Assembly: GCA_016165875.1 (NCBI GenBank)
Contig: JABBOT010000017.1
Span: 1,279,330-1,343,329, forward strand
DNA length: 64,000 nt
Direction: 5' to 3'
Source of the DNA: Acanthopleura granulata
Lineage: Eukaryota > Mollusca > Polyplacophora > Chitonida > Chitonidae
Shown: piece by piece, positions 23,301 to 36,524 of the stretch
How positions within the stretch are numbered: position 1 is the first letter of the stretch
How the letters are laid out: the number at the start of each line of letters is the position of its first letter
Notes under the pieces: model-generated
Database searches by the model: none
What the model saw: only the letters and a program-made list of their open reading frames with translations
What the model was told of the DNA's origin: nothing
Translations under genes and position numbers: made by a program

Positions 23301-25737
23301 AAGAGATCAACGATACAGAAATACTCAAGTAAGTAAATTGTTTCCACGTTGAAAAAATATTCAAACAACGTAGAAACAACAGAGCCAGAAGTTTAAACCG
23401 CTCCCGACAAAAAGAAACAACGACGAAAAGAGCGAGAGCAGAGAAATCATGGCTTAATTAAATCAGAGCTGATCAATATGGCCGCACTAATGCAAACTTC
23501 TTCCTTCAATCTTCCGGGTAAAATGTTGCGTTTTTCAGGTACAAATTGCGATAAGGTGGATATTGTAAGACCGCTCAACATCTCTGTGACTGTCAATGGC
23601 TGTTCTTATATTTTCATGCATTTGTCTTGCCTAGAAATTAGTTACTGCCACAACAAAACGTCCATGCTGCTTACTTAAGTAGGAAAGGTCCCACTTGATG
23701 CCCCCAAAACAAGTCTCGCGCTAACTGACTTCTGCTGTCGTGTGACAACGGAGGAAAGTCAGAGGAGGCGTATAACATTGCAAAGAACTGATGTGTTCAA
23801 TTACCTAGAATTAAGTGGATACTGATGGAGAAAAACCTTTATTTGAAGATTTGTGAAGAAATGGCCCCAGCTCTCTACGGTATGCAGGCCTTTTGTTGCC
23901 TTTGTTACTTAACCAACATAATTCCTTACCAACTTAAGTTATAGTGACATGGTTGCCAAAGTTTGGCTTTTTAATCTAATTCTGATTGCAACGTCTTGAC
24001 GAAGTTTTCAAGTTTGTTTGTAAACGAAATCAGTCACGCTGAAATTAAAAATGTTCATTGCGTGAGTAGCTTGTACGAGCCCGGAGAAATCATGCCGTTA
24101 TTAGAATTCAACAGAAACAGGGCGTGCCATTTAGCTCAATAATTTTCAACGGACAGTTACCCGATGCAGAGGTTCAGGATCAGTCGATATTGGCTAGACT
24201 AACATTTAGAGTATGTCAGCTTAAACAGGATTGAGAAAAGGTTAACATTAATCCTCTCATTAAACCAAGAGTCAGAAACTTGTGTATGTTCGACCTTTAA
24301 CATCGCCACAACAACTACAACTTGTGCTCCCACCAATCGAGCAGTAGTTTTGCTGCAATTGACTACCCGTTACAACTCTAGACTTGCTTGTCAACCAACT
24401 GCTTGTCAAGCCACGCTTGTTTACATATGAAGTTTACCGAACGCTGTACGCATGCTGTATTTCTACTGAGCCCCTCAACTATAGACTCTGGCAGACAATA
24501 TTCTTGTAACTTTTACTTCTAGAGAATAATACCCAATACTCAGGTCATTCTGTAATAAGGCAAAAATACCTACTATTTGGGCGACCATGTCTCTTTAAGG
24601 CCAATTGGATTTGCTGCTAAACAAAAATCAAAAGCAAAAAGTATAAATATAAGCCCTAGTCAACCCGTGTAAACGCACTGGCTTTTTGCACTCTCTGAAA
24701 ACGAGAGTTGCAAATATCCACATCCACAATGGCGTATACATGAACCACTGATACCCATGGCTTTGTGGGAGTGATACACAGACAAGACAAGATGTGTACA
24801 GCTGGCACACACGATTATATGGGTGGGCATTTTGACACGACATGTTCGAAGCCAGCCACAGCAGCCAGTAACTACATCGTTGGATTTGTTTGGTATACGT
24901 GTGACGGAAGGCGATGGTGTGTCTTGGGTAGTCCAACGTTTCCTCCGTTTAACAGAGGAAAAAACGTAACAACCGTCAAGGAAGAAAACAATTTCACAAC
25001 ACGGTGTTTAAGGCCACTGAAGACTTACTGTAAAAAAACCGGGGACCCAACCAGCAGTCCACCCGGAATGCGACCAATTCGTCCTTTGAACAGTCTGTTC
25101 GGGATCTATAATCCCAGTACCTTTAAAACAAAATCAAACATAACTGCACGAATCCATAACCTGACAAGCATGCAATAAATTTAACCATTGTTGTTAAAGC
25201 CAACCATGGAGTCGATCTTTCCAACCACGAGAAAAATAAATTATGCGTTTAATGGGATAATCAATATAACTTGGCCCTGGTCAACAACAGTACGTCGAGT
25301 CATGGCCACAACGTGTACTCTGATTTAGTAAACACGGGATCTACTAGAGAGTCGATTCAATGAAACAAATGCGAAATTAGTCTAAGAAATGCATCAATAT
25401 GACTGGTTTATTTTTGTTGTTTTAATTGGTATTTAGCAAAACGTATGTAGCACGTATATAGCACCAGTATAAAACAAGCATTACAACTCAAAAAATCTCT
25501 TATCACAGCCTAAGCTGGAATTCAATCCACCACATCAATGGTCAGAATAGAAAAAAAAATCACAAGATTCAAGGTAAAACATAAAATGCCCACCGTTTTC
25601 CCAAAGAGGGATTTACCCAGCAGGTAGACATGAATATAAAGACCTACATGTGCATAAAAAGTTAAGAATAAAAATAAATGAAAATTTAATGAAATCCTAG
25701 TCAAGAAATAAATTGTCGATATAAAAGACTCTATCAG
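23301..25737. other. No supported gene
   Basis: A 137-codon frame at 24765-25178 is opposed by a 102-codon frame on the other strand. Neither has splice or family support. Confidence 0.4.
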
Positions 25738-25965
25738 AGACAGTAAAACCGTAGCAGCGACGGCAGAGTGACAATTGGAAAACAGTCAAACGGCACCAGT
25801 GAAACCCAGTCTTTTTGGTTACGGTAAATATGTTAAGAAAAACGGAAGTGATGTCAAAGGCAACACACTAGACGTCACTAGGCTATAATTACTCAGAATG
25901 TTATGTTTTCATCACATTTAATACATTTACACAATAGGTAAATCAGAAAATAATTATGACAACAA
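25738..25965 (+). repeat. Family A copy
   Basis: It contains agcgacggcagagtgacaat, ggcaccagtgaaaccc and actagacgtcactaggct followed by ataattactcag. Internally shortened relative to the array units. Confidence 0.6.
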
Positions 25966-27297
25966 TACCATTTGGCCAAAAAAGTAAGTATGAGACGGAC
26001 ATCTGGCCATGGCTATGTTGCAGAATGACGCACTAGACGCTATTTCCGTCAGCAGTCAGTGAAAGGTTAATCTTACAAGATTCTCGTTATGTTGCTTCCT
26101 CTCATATGGATTCTTATTTCACATGTTATATTTTGAACAGGTGTCTCACCAGAAAAAAATACAAAAACAAACAGAAAAAAAAGACACCGCCAGCCTAAGT
26201 AACATATCATGCTGCAAAAAAAGCATTAACGAAGGCCACATCCATAAAACTAAGTAAACGACTGGCCATATCTATTTGCACAGAACTCCTGCGCGTTCTA
26301 TTAATATTTATTTAGGTATTTGTAAAATGTAACCTGGTATTTGTTATACGAACCTGGTCTGGTATTTGGAACACATACTGCTGGTCTTTATTTCCGTGGA
26401 ACTCACACTGAATCACGAATAAATGACTCCAGAGTTGCATGTACTAATCAGAACGTACTAGTAGCAGAACACTTCCTGTGTTAGAATACCTCTAGAATTC
26501 CGTTTGTCCCTGTTACAGTCCCAAAGGGTTTGTTTTAATTTGCTGGCCGACTTTCTTTCCACTCACCTCAGTCATTTGATGTCGTCAAGATTGATTGGAT
26601 GGTCAGTGCATACTGTGTAAAACCTTGAAAGACGGACGAACGCACCGAGTAGATTGGGTTCTTTAAGCTGCTAAACGTAACCGATAAGTCCCAAAGGTAC
26701 CAGTTTGGAATAGACAGGGCCACACGTTGGGAGGGGGGGTATACGACATTTCAGGCAAGTAATTTTGGCATTTTCTTGCAAAGTTGTACACAGCAAGAGC
26801 CACGCGGTCCAGTTAAGCGGAATGGTGCTAAATAAGGAACATCGGCGTATTACGCCACGTTGAAAATCAAAGCCTCGATGAAATTCTGTTAGAAGGACCC
26901 TTTTCTCACCCATAAACAGAAAATATGGACTGTGCGTAAGGTTACATGGGCAGTTGACTGTTGTCGATTTTTTTGGCGTGGGACCGCATAATTAACACTG
27001 GGAAGATATTGTCGATTATCCAGTACATGTGGTGTTCAGTCACGGATAATGATGAAATCTCGTCAGGGAGTGGAGAGTATGGATTTGCTTATTTTAGCAC
27101 AGGGTTTCTTGCTTGGTTGCAGCACGCTGATCAAACTCAACCCACCCCCCTACTGGCTGGAATCGACCGTTCCGAGTACCGCTTCCTTGAGCAAAGGCAG
27201 CGCGTCACCATTAGCCGAGACGATGTGAGAGCGAATAAACGGGCTTCTCTTCAAGAGCGCATATGTGGAGACTTTATCTTTCTGTTCCAGGCAGAAT
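25966..27297. other. Upstream flank of the orphan signal exon
   Basis: No TATA box is obvious. A 130-codon frame at 26961-27353 overlaps the signal exon in another frame and is judged a shadow. Confidence 0.4.
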
Positions 27298-27349
27298 ATG
27301 GATCCTACTATGGTTTTGCTTGGAATAACCCTGGTTATTATGGCTTACG
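27298..27349 (+). CDS. Orphan signal-peptide first exon, same length and phase as the exon at 43303
   Basis: ATG followed by 16 codons and one base, reading MDPTMVLLGITLVIMAY, then the donor tacg|gtgagt. It has the same 52-nt coding length, phase-1 exit and MD start as the exon at 43303, and the bases before the ATG are alike (gcagaat here, gcagaac there). The rest of the coding sequence shares only its hydrophobic character. I found no matching ectodomain exons between here and 43.3 kb. It could be an alternative first exon of the downstream gene, the start of a decayed or partial tandem paralogue, or a chance ORF with a donor. A pyrimidine-rich AG (tctttctgttccag) sits just upstream, so this might be a second exon after a non-coding one. 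Confidence 0.4.
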
Positions 27350-27647
27350 GTGAGTATTTTTTGACTTCAAAATGTTAACCGATTTCATTTACCGGCAGTT
27401 CCGGCAACTCAATTGCAGTCAATAAATCGTAATCTGAAAATTATCCTGGAAAATCCGATATTTGCCCTGTCTGTATTATTGTAAGCTGAGCAAGTGCTCT
27501 ATTTATTCCTAAAACTCTACGCCACCTCTCCCAAAAATAGTTTATTGGCATAAATGAAAGACTTGCCGTTTCCTTTTTATAGAAAAATCGTAATGCGACT
27601 AACTTTGCTCGCTGAAAACAGTGGCATCAAACAAAGTCTTATGCCGC

Positions 27648-27745
27648 TTTTTTTATTTATTTATTTGTGTTTTACATTGTACTCAAGACTTTTTAACCTA
27701 CAAAACGGCGGCTAATGTGGTGGTGGGAGGAAAAGGTTCCGTGCA
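27648..27745 (-). mobile_element. Degraded SINE, reverse orientation
   Basis: A ttta-rich tail, gtgttttacattgtactcaa and ggtggtgggagg remain. It lies about 300 bases after the orphan signal exon. Confidence 0.5.
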
Positions 27746-27854
27746 CGTGTCGCGTTTTAAAAGTACCTACTATATGTTACGTTAATCCTAATTCTGCAAT
27801 GAATCCTGGTATGTCGCTAAAAGAATAAACCATTATTGACACTGAAAAGGCGAC

Positions 27855-28115
27855 GCAATCGTAAAGAGTAAAGCGTGACAGCAGCCTGACAGTTGACAAT
27901 TTGTCACATGTTCCCTGTGAAATTCAGGTTTTTTGTCAATTTACTTCATTTAGGGTTTAATTCTAACGGTCCATGTAAGTTTCTCAGGACAACTTGCACT
28001 TCCTACCAGTCATGGCTTAAGCCGAATTAGATAAAAAAAAATGCAATAATACTAAATGCAACATACTGGACGTCACTAGTCTAGAATTACTCAAAATGCT
28101 GTCCTGAAATTTATA
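27855..28115 (+). repeat. Family A copy
   Basis: It contains tgacagttgacaatttgtca, catggcttaagccgaattag and ctagtctagaattactcaaa. One of the best preserved dispersed copies. Confidence 0.7.
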
Positions 28116-29007
28116 ATGTTTTGGCTTTATTCCCACTTTTTCATCATGGAAACCTTTAAGGAATTTTGGTCCCAACTTATTCGTCTTGAATGTATATGTT
28201 TTCCACCAATGACCAATCTGTGGCCCATTCGACTGCGGCTTTCCCCACCTTATGGGAACGTTACATACCTCCAAAATGGTTGGCCTTTCTTTCCACGCGC
28301 ATCATTGTAGCAGTCAGTTGAGGTCTGTACTATTTTATGAATGCGACCGAAGATGGCTGATGTTGTTCCGGTTTGCGGGCAGCTGTTGTCATTCAAATCT
28401 AGAGCAAGATTCTTCAGTGAGTCTCCATCATTTGGGATTTACACACGTTTGTACATCGTGGAGACTGGTACAGATGAGCCTCAATTCCGATCACTTGTTT
28501 TGCCAAAAATGGTTGCAGTTTTCTTTCATTTGGTACCTCTCAGCATTGCTGTTGTATTTTTATCCATTTATTCTCTCCGGAATTACCTCTTCCTAAGGGG
28601 ATGATGTATTCTTACAAAGCTGTACACAGCCTTTGTTCATTTCTGTCTTTCATGCATGCATCTTAATGGGCGTGTCTTATTATCTAAGCACCTTATTTGC
28701 AATACATGCCCAATAAGACCTACTCCAGACCTTAAATATTTGAGAGAATTTCATTAGGACCGAAAATCTAAAATTCAAAGTCATTAAAGATGTTAAAAGT
28801 AGTTTTAGGTATTCATATCGGTTTCTAATCCTCCGACACATGTAATTTACTCACAGAACTTTGGCCAATTATTTCCTTGTGAAAACGATTTTAGTTATTA
28901 GTTGTTTTTGCCATGGTGTATATTTCTGCGATCAGACTCCATTAAAAATGTTATTTTAGACTTAGTGAGAAATGAATGATTAGAATAAACGCAGGATCAG
29001 TTTTGAA
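28116..29007. other. No supported gene
   Basis: Two overlapping frames of 114 and 87 codons at 28252-28604 are mutually exclusive and unrecognised. Confidence 0.4.
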
Positions 29008-29097
29008 AAAAAGACAAATAAAACAAACCCCCAAGGAATACAGAAATTGTACAAAATATGAACAAAATTAGGACAGATTCATGAACCCTAGACAGAA
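29008..29097 (+). repeat. Family C fragment
   Basis: It contains aaacaaacccccaaggaata and caaaattaggacagattcat. Only the 3' half is recognisable. Confidence 0.45.
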
Positions 29098-31929
29098 TTA
29101 CTGATTCAACATCACTGAATATCACCGGGTCCTTCCGTCCGTCAAATAGTGTAAAATGACCAACGCCCGGTGCGTTTAATGGGTTAATAAACTTCAAACA
29201 AGTGTGTTAAATAAACGTACACATGTATTTAAGAATTCATCATAAGTGTCTAAACCTATATATAAATATTTATTTTTTACAGCGCTATCAGCTCCAAGTG
29301 TTTAATGTCTGTTGTATAAAAGTGTTTATAATCTGAACATCGAAATTGGCAGTGTACGCACTTTTAATGCACATCCATGAAACTGTAGTCAGCAAACAGG
29401 GTTAAAAATCATACTATTTGTTCTACGGTCAGGTCTTATTAGGGTTCATCAGCTTAGTAACGAGAAATCTGGCTTACATGTCCCTTATTGACGTCTAATG
29501 GATCAATCAATACCGAACACACCACATTTGCATTATGACGGAACAATGAATGCACAATTGGACCTAGCGTGATTTCGAGTGTCCTTCTTAATCACATACA
29601 TGCTGCCTGGATGGTGTGCATCAAAACATTCCACTTGTGAGAGAAGTGATATGATAAGGTATAACATTGAATCGACGTCATCAGATTTCGCTGGTTGAAC
29701 ATGACATTCGAGTATCCTTGCTTGTCCTGTTTGCTCACCTATTTCATGTAGAATATCTTGGTGATGTTGGGACTGACTGCTTAATGATTCACTGTGTAAA
29801 ATACAACCGTATGCTTTGGTTTCTTTTATTCGGTGCACTTCCTATATAGTTATCGTTAATTTAGTGTTTTGCATTTCTTAGACAGTAAACTTCAAAACAC
29901 CATCAGTGTCTTACATTAGCCTTCATTTAACCCGGTGTTTTTAAACAGATATATATGGCCAGGAACCTGTGTTAATCCAACATCTAAAATCATACTACAG
30001 TCAGGCATTATCGAAATTTCTTTTCTACAAAAGCATTGTATATAAATCCTTTAAAAACTACAATTATACCAATCGAACTCATTGATGGCACATCTTTAAT
30101 TAGCCAGGTGTTTTGCATTTTCCTATTTAAAATATCCGCAGTGAAGTGCTTAGCGTAGCCAGTGCAGTCGCTGTGAGGTCAGCTCATTTCGGCTTCATTA
30201 TCATCAGAATAACCTTGGTGACAGCATTCGGTCGACGACGTCTTTATGGCCCATTGTACATTTCAACGTTTGGTGAAGATCACCAGCTTGTTTTTCATCA
30301 ATATGGTTTCATATCCTAGGACAGTTTTATGAAGCATTCGCCATTTGAGGGTGATGCAGCTTCCATGACAACATACAGTGAAGTCATACGTCACCTTGGT
30401 AAACGCACTTGGCGTAGAGTTGTGACATCTCTGTACAACCGGCCACTGTACATTTCACGTGGAAAGGTTCATCAGTAGACAGCTAAACGCTAGCGGTTTA
30501 TACCGAGCACTCCATTTGCCTCCACCAATACAATTGTTCACCACCGTGTAAGCGAAAAATTCTTGTTTATTTTAACTGGCAATGTTCTAACCGAATTTTT
30601 AGCGTCGTTAATCTGCTTTTTTCATGATTTACAATTTTTAATAGTTGTAAACACATTATAATAAGTATAACGTGTTTTTTTTTCTTATCTTATTTCTTTT
30701 CGTAAAAACGTCCAGTGTCCTTCAAACTAAGCCTGGATGTTTTATGTCATTTTCACCAAAATCTTAACTGGTTCGAAAATATATTCGACGCGATGTCGCT
30801 TGAACATTGCCTATATGTCGTTTAGACATAACTATGCATTTTTTATTTCTAGACTTGTATAATCGGAATGACTTCTGTGACATATATGTGCCGATTATAA
30901 CATTTCCTCTCGTATTCGCATATTCAGTTCCTTCATATTTATCAGTAACAGTGCCACTGAGTTTAAAGTTATTTATTATCTTATAAATCAGACTGTTAAT
31001 AGCTTAGTTACTTAAATTAGATTGTCAATGTAATACTTAATAAAACACGCTTCTCAAGTTAGCGTAAAAAAGCATACTCAAGTTTGCACCAATTGAACAA
31101 TAAACTCGTCTCTAAGTTTGTTTGAAATGAAGAGGATGGACAGTGATACCATAATACTACAGTATATTGTAGTAAACCAACTGGAAAAACTAATGAAAAA
31201 AGTGACCTGCATTTAACGAATTCTGACAACAACAAAGTCACCCGTAACTGGCTTTGTTTTTGATGTCACCTTTGTAAAGTTGAATACCTCCGATTGCTTA
31301 TTGATTTTCCTTCTAAACCACAATATCCCGAGTGGATTCTAGGTCAGCTGGGGTATTTGTCTCGACATCTGTGTCTGGCCTTCAACCGATTTGCAGGTCA
31401 AATTTACCAACAAAGTATGACGCTTTCATGAAAAGAAACTCGGTTGAGCTCATCAATCACACTCATCTTTTCGATGAAATTCAGCGTAGTCTGAATGAGA
31501 GATAGTCTCGTACATTTCTTCATTGTGTGAACCGTTGAGGGTCAGGCGAGGTTGTGCCTATAGCGTATGCGCAAGGCCGGGGTTTCCTCTCTACGGAAAA
31601 AATCAAACCTCCAAATATATAACTTCAGCAATCCAGCACAATGGAGCTAATTTAGTCTACATTATTTGTTTTCTGCCTTCCTGTGGCAGGGGAGTCGATG
31701 CCGCCACTGGAAAATCATGGACAAGACACCAGAGATAACACCCCACCCAGTCAAATTATACTGACATCAGACTGGTCTGTCATGTTTATATTTTTATAGC
31801 TCGATCCCAACTAGGCAAGCCGAATACTTTGTCGTTTTTGAGCCTACTAAAATCTAAATGGTACAGCAATGGCCACACATGTCACGACTATAGTATACAG
31901 GAGTTATGTGCTGCCCCTGCGGTTAGATC
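29098..31929. other. No supported gene
   Basis: AT-rich, with short random frames only. Nothing recognised. Confidence 0.45.
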
Positions 31930-32335
31930 TCTGCAAAACACTGACTGATGCAAACTATTCAGAATTCACCAGTTACGTGTGACTATTTGCCATCTATCAC
32001 AGTGTCGTCGCTGATCTGTTTTACCTCTGCTTTTCTTGTATTTTATATTGTTTACACCTAGACTCTACTTGTGGATTAAGCATTGCACATGCCTGGTCCC
32101 TTTGCCCTGCTTTTTTAAAAAATATTATGTCGCATTAAATGTGATGGCAATACAGCATTTTGAGTACTTTTAGATCAGTAGAGTGTCACAATTTGCCAAG
32201 AACAGCACCACATTTTTAGCTAATTCTGCTGAGAAATTAGAAAGAAAAAAAAAAAACCCGCCACTGAGGAAAAGTGACCAGAGGCTGAATTTCACCGGTT
32301 ACCTTTTACCATTGGCCATTTATGACAATTTACTA
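31930..32335 (-). repeat. Family A fragments, reverse orientation
   Basis: Two pieces are visible: cgtgtgactatttgcca and ctatcacagtgtcgtcgctg near 31980-32020, and ccagaggctgaatttcaccg near 32280-32305. Possibly two overlapping insertions. Confidence 0.45.
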
Positions 32336-32491
32336 TAATGATCAACGTCTCATTGGATTGTACTCAGTTAACTAACAAGATATTGGAATTATGGGTGAGT
32401 TCGAGGCGAGACCAAAATGAATTCCCCACTCTGCAGCATGGTATTTCAACACAGACGTCCCTGCAACGCTTCTCCCCAGCTCCTGTATATG

Positions 32492-32592
32492 CCTCCCTTT
32501 CCTTCTTCCCCTCTCTATTCCCCTGCTCTTCCCTTCCTCTCCCTTCCTCTTTCATCCTTCTCCCTTCTTCCCTCCACCTCCCCCCTTTCCAC
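32492..32592 (+). repeat. ~100-bp polypyrimidine tract
   Basis: Nearly uninterrupted C/T on the plus strand, with only a few purines. It creates spurious proline/serine-rich and arginine/glutamate-rich open frames on the two strands. Confidence 0.8.
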
Positions 32593-34194
32593 CATGGATC
32601 TGTGTCAGTAGTGGCTGTTAACTTATTCTCGGTTGACTTAACCAGAGGTTCGTTCAATTTTAAAAATATGGGGGGAGGGATATCTCGCCAAGCGTATTTA
32701 ATATTCACTGTCTCCTGCAAGGCATGCGATTAAATAGTTATACAGTTAAGGGTGTCTCTGTCGTTATGGTCGAATAATGTCTCCCTTGAGAGATTCCCTA
32801 GTTTGTGTTTTTCTGTGCTCACGACAGATTTATGGCAAATGAAGGGGCCTCTTTGATTCTTTAAAATCCCCGGCCGGTATATTGCGGTTTGTGCATACGC
32901 CTTTCTCGTCATTCAGTATAGGGGAAAGCCAGTTCACTCTGAATGGCTCGCACCAATCCATCAACACCATAATTCGCAGAGACACACTTCACTGGAATTT
33001 GCTTGAAATTTTATCCTCCATATACGGTTTACTCGCTCAAATTACATCTACAGCCTCGAGTATATGGAAGAAATCCAGTCGCGTTGATTGAAGTTGTAAA
33101 ATACAACGAAGATATTTAAACCGTGAGACATAATTTAAGGTAGGGGGCCAAGTCGGGTGGAGACAAACACTGAACGGGGCCAATGACGTTGCTTAACTGC
33201 CAGTTACGGTATTGGAAGATCGATAAATGACAGTTACTTTTGTGCGGGAAATAAATGAAAGAAAACTCGGTGCAGTTGATAATTAAATTAATGGAGCGAT
33301 GCAAGCCGCTTGATGCAAACTCACTTTCCACCTTTACGATGGCGAGTACATATGAGACCAAGCTGCTGGGGATTTTAATTCTAGTTGCGTTATTTTTTAT
33401 TTCAGCTCTTTTCCAACGAGCTTGTATTGATTGTATCCCACTGGTTTCCATTGGGTTCTGTCAGGTTTTACCAGGATTATTTATTTATTATAAAATAAAT
33501 TTATTATAAATTATTATTTATGTGAGTTTTAACTAGTAAATATGTCTCTTTAGTAAAGCGTAAATCCGATATCCAAAAATAAATAAATATGTGGTGGATC
33601 TAGCCCCCGTGCAGCAATTTTCTTCTGTGCCACTCGGCTTCCGGAACTGATTCAGTATTGGCATTTGATTGAAGAAATTTTGCTTACCAAGTTATATGAC
33701 GCTTTCATCTGGTGAAAAATAGGCAAAGCAAAAAAACCGGCATGGTTTCAGGCGTATTATACAGGTGCGACGAAGGATTGCCGAAATTGCACTACAATTT
33801 GTGTACTTATTTTATTGTCGTTTAATACCTCACAAAAGGGTTTGCACTTACGGGATGGTGGTCTGTTTCATGGGTGGAGAACAACAGGATTGTCAAAAGT
33901 TACTGACGGCCTTTTCCACAAGTGATGTACCTATATGTACACCATACTGGTGGGAGGCAAGTGGTTTTCGACGAATGGTAGATTTCTCCCTCGGCCATAA
34001 CGAGCGGCGTGCACCGCGAATTGTCACCCAGCCCGCTGGAACTGGCGGCAGGGGCTTCGTGGTTTCTTTACATCACAATATTTCGATATCGGATTGTGCT
34101 TAAGACATGCTGCTAGGGGGCATATAAAGTGCTATTTTTTAAACACTTCTTTAAACAGTTAAGATAAGTCCCTCTTTTGGGCACTTGTAAGTTG
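32593..34194. other. No supported gene
   Basis: A strongly AT-rich patch lies at 33476-33525. Frames here are short and unrecognised. Confidence 0.4.
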
Positions 34195-34275
34195 ACAAGA
34201 GATCGGATTTTAAGTGCTACGCATGACCATTTGCCAACTATTACACTGTCGTTGCTGCTCCGGTTTACACCTTAT
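34195..34275 (-). repeat. Family A end fragment, reverse
   Basis: It contains catgaccatttgccaactat and cactgtcgttgctgctccgg. Confidence 0.45.
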
Positions 34276-35004
34276 GCACGCTTTCATTTTTAACGAATCG
34301 GCCGATTGAAAATATGCTTCTTCTTATTCAGGCATATGGTTTTTTCACCGAATATGTTCAGAACATACTACTTACGTGCGGTTATTTTGAATGGAGGAGA
34401 TCCCTCCTAATCTTCGATTCAACTTGGTTGTGTATTTCTCTCCACGATGCATGTAACTGATGAGGGTTTGTGTATGCGAGCACTCTCCTGTGCACAAAAA
34501 CTCACTTTTGGCTGCGTTGTAAGATTTTCTGTCTCAATATCTGATCGCTAGTACAGAAACAAGCTCAAAGAGAGGGCTAGGAAGAGGGGTGCAAGTAGTG
34601 AGGAGTCTTTGCTCGCGTCTCGTCCTCCCACCTCTATCTCACGCGACATCCGTTTAATATGCCTGTATTCAGAATAGTAGATAGACTGTTATATCTGATT
34701 GATGAATGAGCCTATCCTGGAAATTGGTTATCGGATGACAAGATTTATCTTCCAATCTCTGCTCGTTATATCCTGGGGCGAGCGTCCCGAATGGGTGACA
34801 GGCGGCAAACAGATTTATCCTGGGATAATCAAAAGAGGAAGTGCTCTGTTTCAGCTACGCATTCATATTTCCTCTCAATTAGGAATTCATATCCCTTCGA
34901 AAACGGTCACAGATATCACAGTTACTGTCCAAGGCAACGTCCTCATTAGGAATCTACCATGTCTACCCAAACCACTTGACTAAAGGATAGCCTTGGTGGG
35001 CCAG

Positions 35005-35185
35005 TCCCAGGCCAACTCATGCTGGTTTCCTCTCAGACTGGCCGTGGGAAGGTCTGCCAGCAACTTGAGGATGGTAGTCGGTTTTTCCCGAGCTCCACAC
35101 AGTTTCCTTCGAGAATAATGCTGGCCATCGTCGTGAAATATTCCTGAGTACGGCGTAAAACACCAATTAAATATTTATTTATTTG
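35005..35185 (+). mobile_element. SINE, forward half of an inverted pair
   Basis: It contains caactcatgctggtttcct, gtgggaaggtctgccagc, aataatgctggccatcgtcg and gagtacggcgtaaaacacc, then a tttatt tail that meets the tail of the next copy. Confidence 0.8.
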
Positions 35186-35189
35186 TTTA

Positions 35190-35440
35190 TTTATTTTATT
35201 TGTATTTTACGCCGTACTCAAGAATAGTTCACTTTTACGACGGTGGCCAGCATTATTGTGGAAGGAATCCGGCCAGAGCACGGGGAAAGCCCAAGACCAT
35301 CCGCAGCTTCCTGGCAGACCTACCCACGTACAACCGGAGAGGAAGTCAGCATGAGCTGGGCTTGAACTCACAGCAACCGTATTAGTGGGAGGCTTCGGTC
35401 ATTGCTCGGCGCCAGAGTGCTAACAGACTGGGCCACGCAC
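35190..35440 (-). mobile_element. Near full-length SINE, reverse half of an inverted pair
   Basis: It contains gtattttacgccgtactcaa, ccagcattattgtgg, agcatgagctgggcttgaac (B-box region) and a tRNA-like head ending gactgggccacgc. Tail-to-tail with the preceding copy. Confidence 0.8.
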
Positions 35441-36524
35441 TGTTTATGTATGTCCGTTATACGTTCTTACCGGTACGTTCTTACCGGTACTTGTATTTTT
35501 ATGTGTTTAGGTCACTGTTATTACCCGTTTATCATCATACGTGTTTAGAACGCTGTAAATTATTAGAGCAATTATGGCTGCATGGTTGCATGTGTACTTG
35601 TGCACTTGTGCCTCACTGGAACCTCATGTAGAAACGGACGTGATTCCTATCAAATGACTGTTTACGTGCTTTAGTCAACCTTTATTGCTATCATATACAC
35701 TATCCCATAACACGTTCCTCTGTGCCTTTCTTTCCTGGTTTTTGTCGGTTTTATTACATTTTATTCATACGTGTTTATAGCTTTCTAAATGCAGTCACAA
35801 CTGCGTATGTAATGACACCTCGCAGGAACGTCCTGTATAAAAGGTTATAATGAATAAGCAAATCATAGTTGATGTACTTTTGATATTTTTGATCATATTT
35901 CTTCTTAGTTATTTCCCCTTGTTTTCGAGAGTAAACTCAGTAGGCCAGGAAATCATGCATATGTCACTTGGTTTTGAATAATTATGACCTCATTCAGGGC
36001 AATGAGTTATTAGTGTCAAAAATAAGCGTGGTGGTGTTCTGAATTATGGGTTCAAATGTATTTTAGCTACGTGGTCCTTGCAATAATATGGACATTCATC
36101 GGATTAGTGTGTGGTCTGATGTGTGGTTTCGGGTCTAACGAAAAGCAATTTTGGTAGCGACTATGGCTGACTTTTACTGTGCTGAATATAGTCGTGAAGA
36201 TAAAAGAAAGGGACTTTAAAACCTCATGCCACTGGCAAGATTTCTAAATTTTAACCGACTGCAAACGAGGTACTAATTATATCGTGACATCCTGCTGTGG
36301 AGGAGTTTACCGATAATTAAGCATAAGTGCGCGTTCCAGTTGATTGTAATATAATAATTAAACTGGCCTCCCTCGGCGTGGCTTTTTCCGTGGCTATCAC
36401 ACGTGTGACTACAAACGAACCTGATAGCTAATTAGTGGTGTAGGTATCGAGGCGATTGATTCTAAAACAGAGACATGTACCACACCCGACGAAAACAAAG
36501 TACTGGTATTTTAAGTATTTGCAG

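Noticed and set aside
24765..25178. 137-codon ORF with several cysteines
   Set aside because: No splice signals, signal peptide or family likeness, and a 102-codon frame overlaps on the other strand.
26961..27353. 130-codon ORF
   Set aside because: It overlaps the signal-peptide exon in a different frame and shows no domain or signal of its own.
28252..28604. Two overlapping hydrophobic ORFs
   Set aside because: Mutually exclusive frames with no support; one cannot be preferred.
32338..32733. 131- and 118-codon frames on opposite strands
   Set aside because: Both are produced by the polypyrimidine tract.
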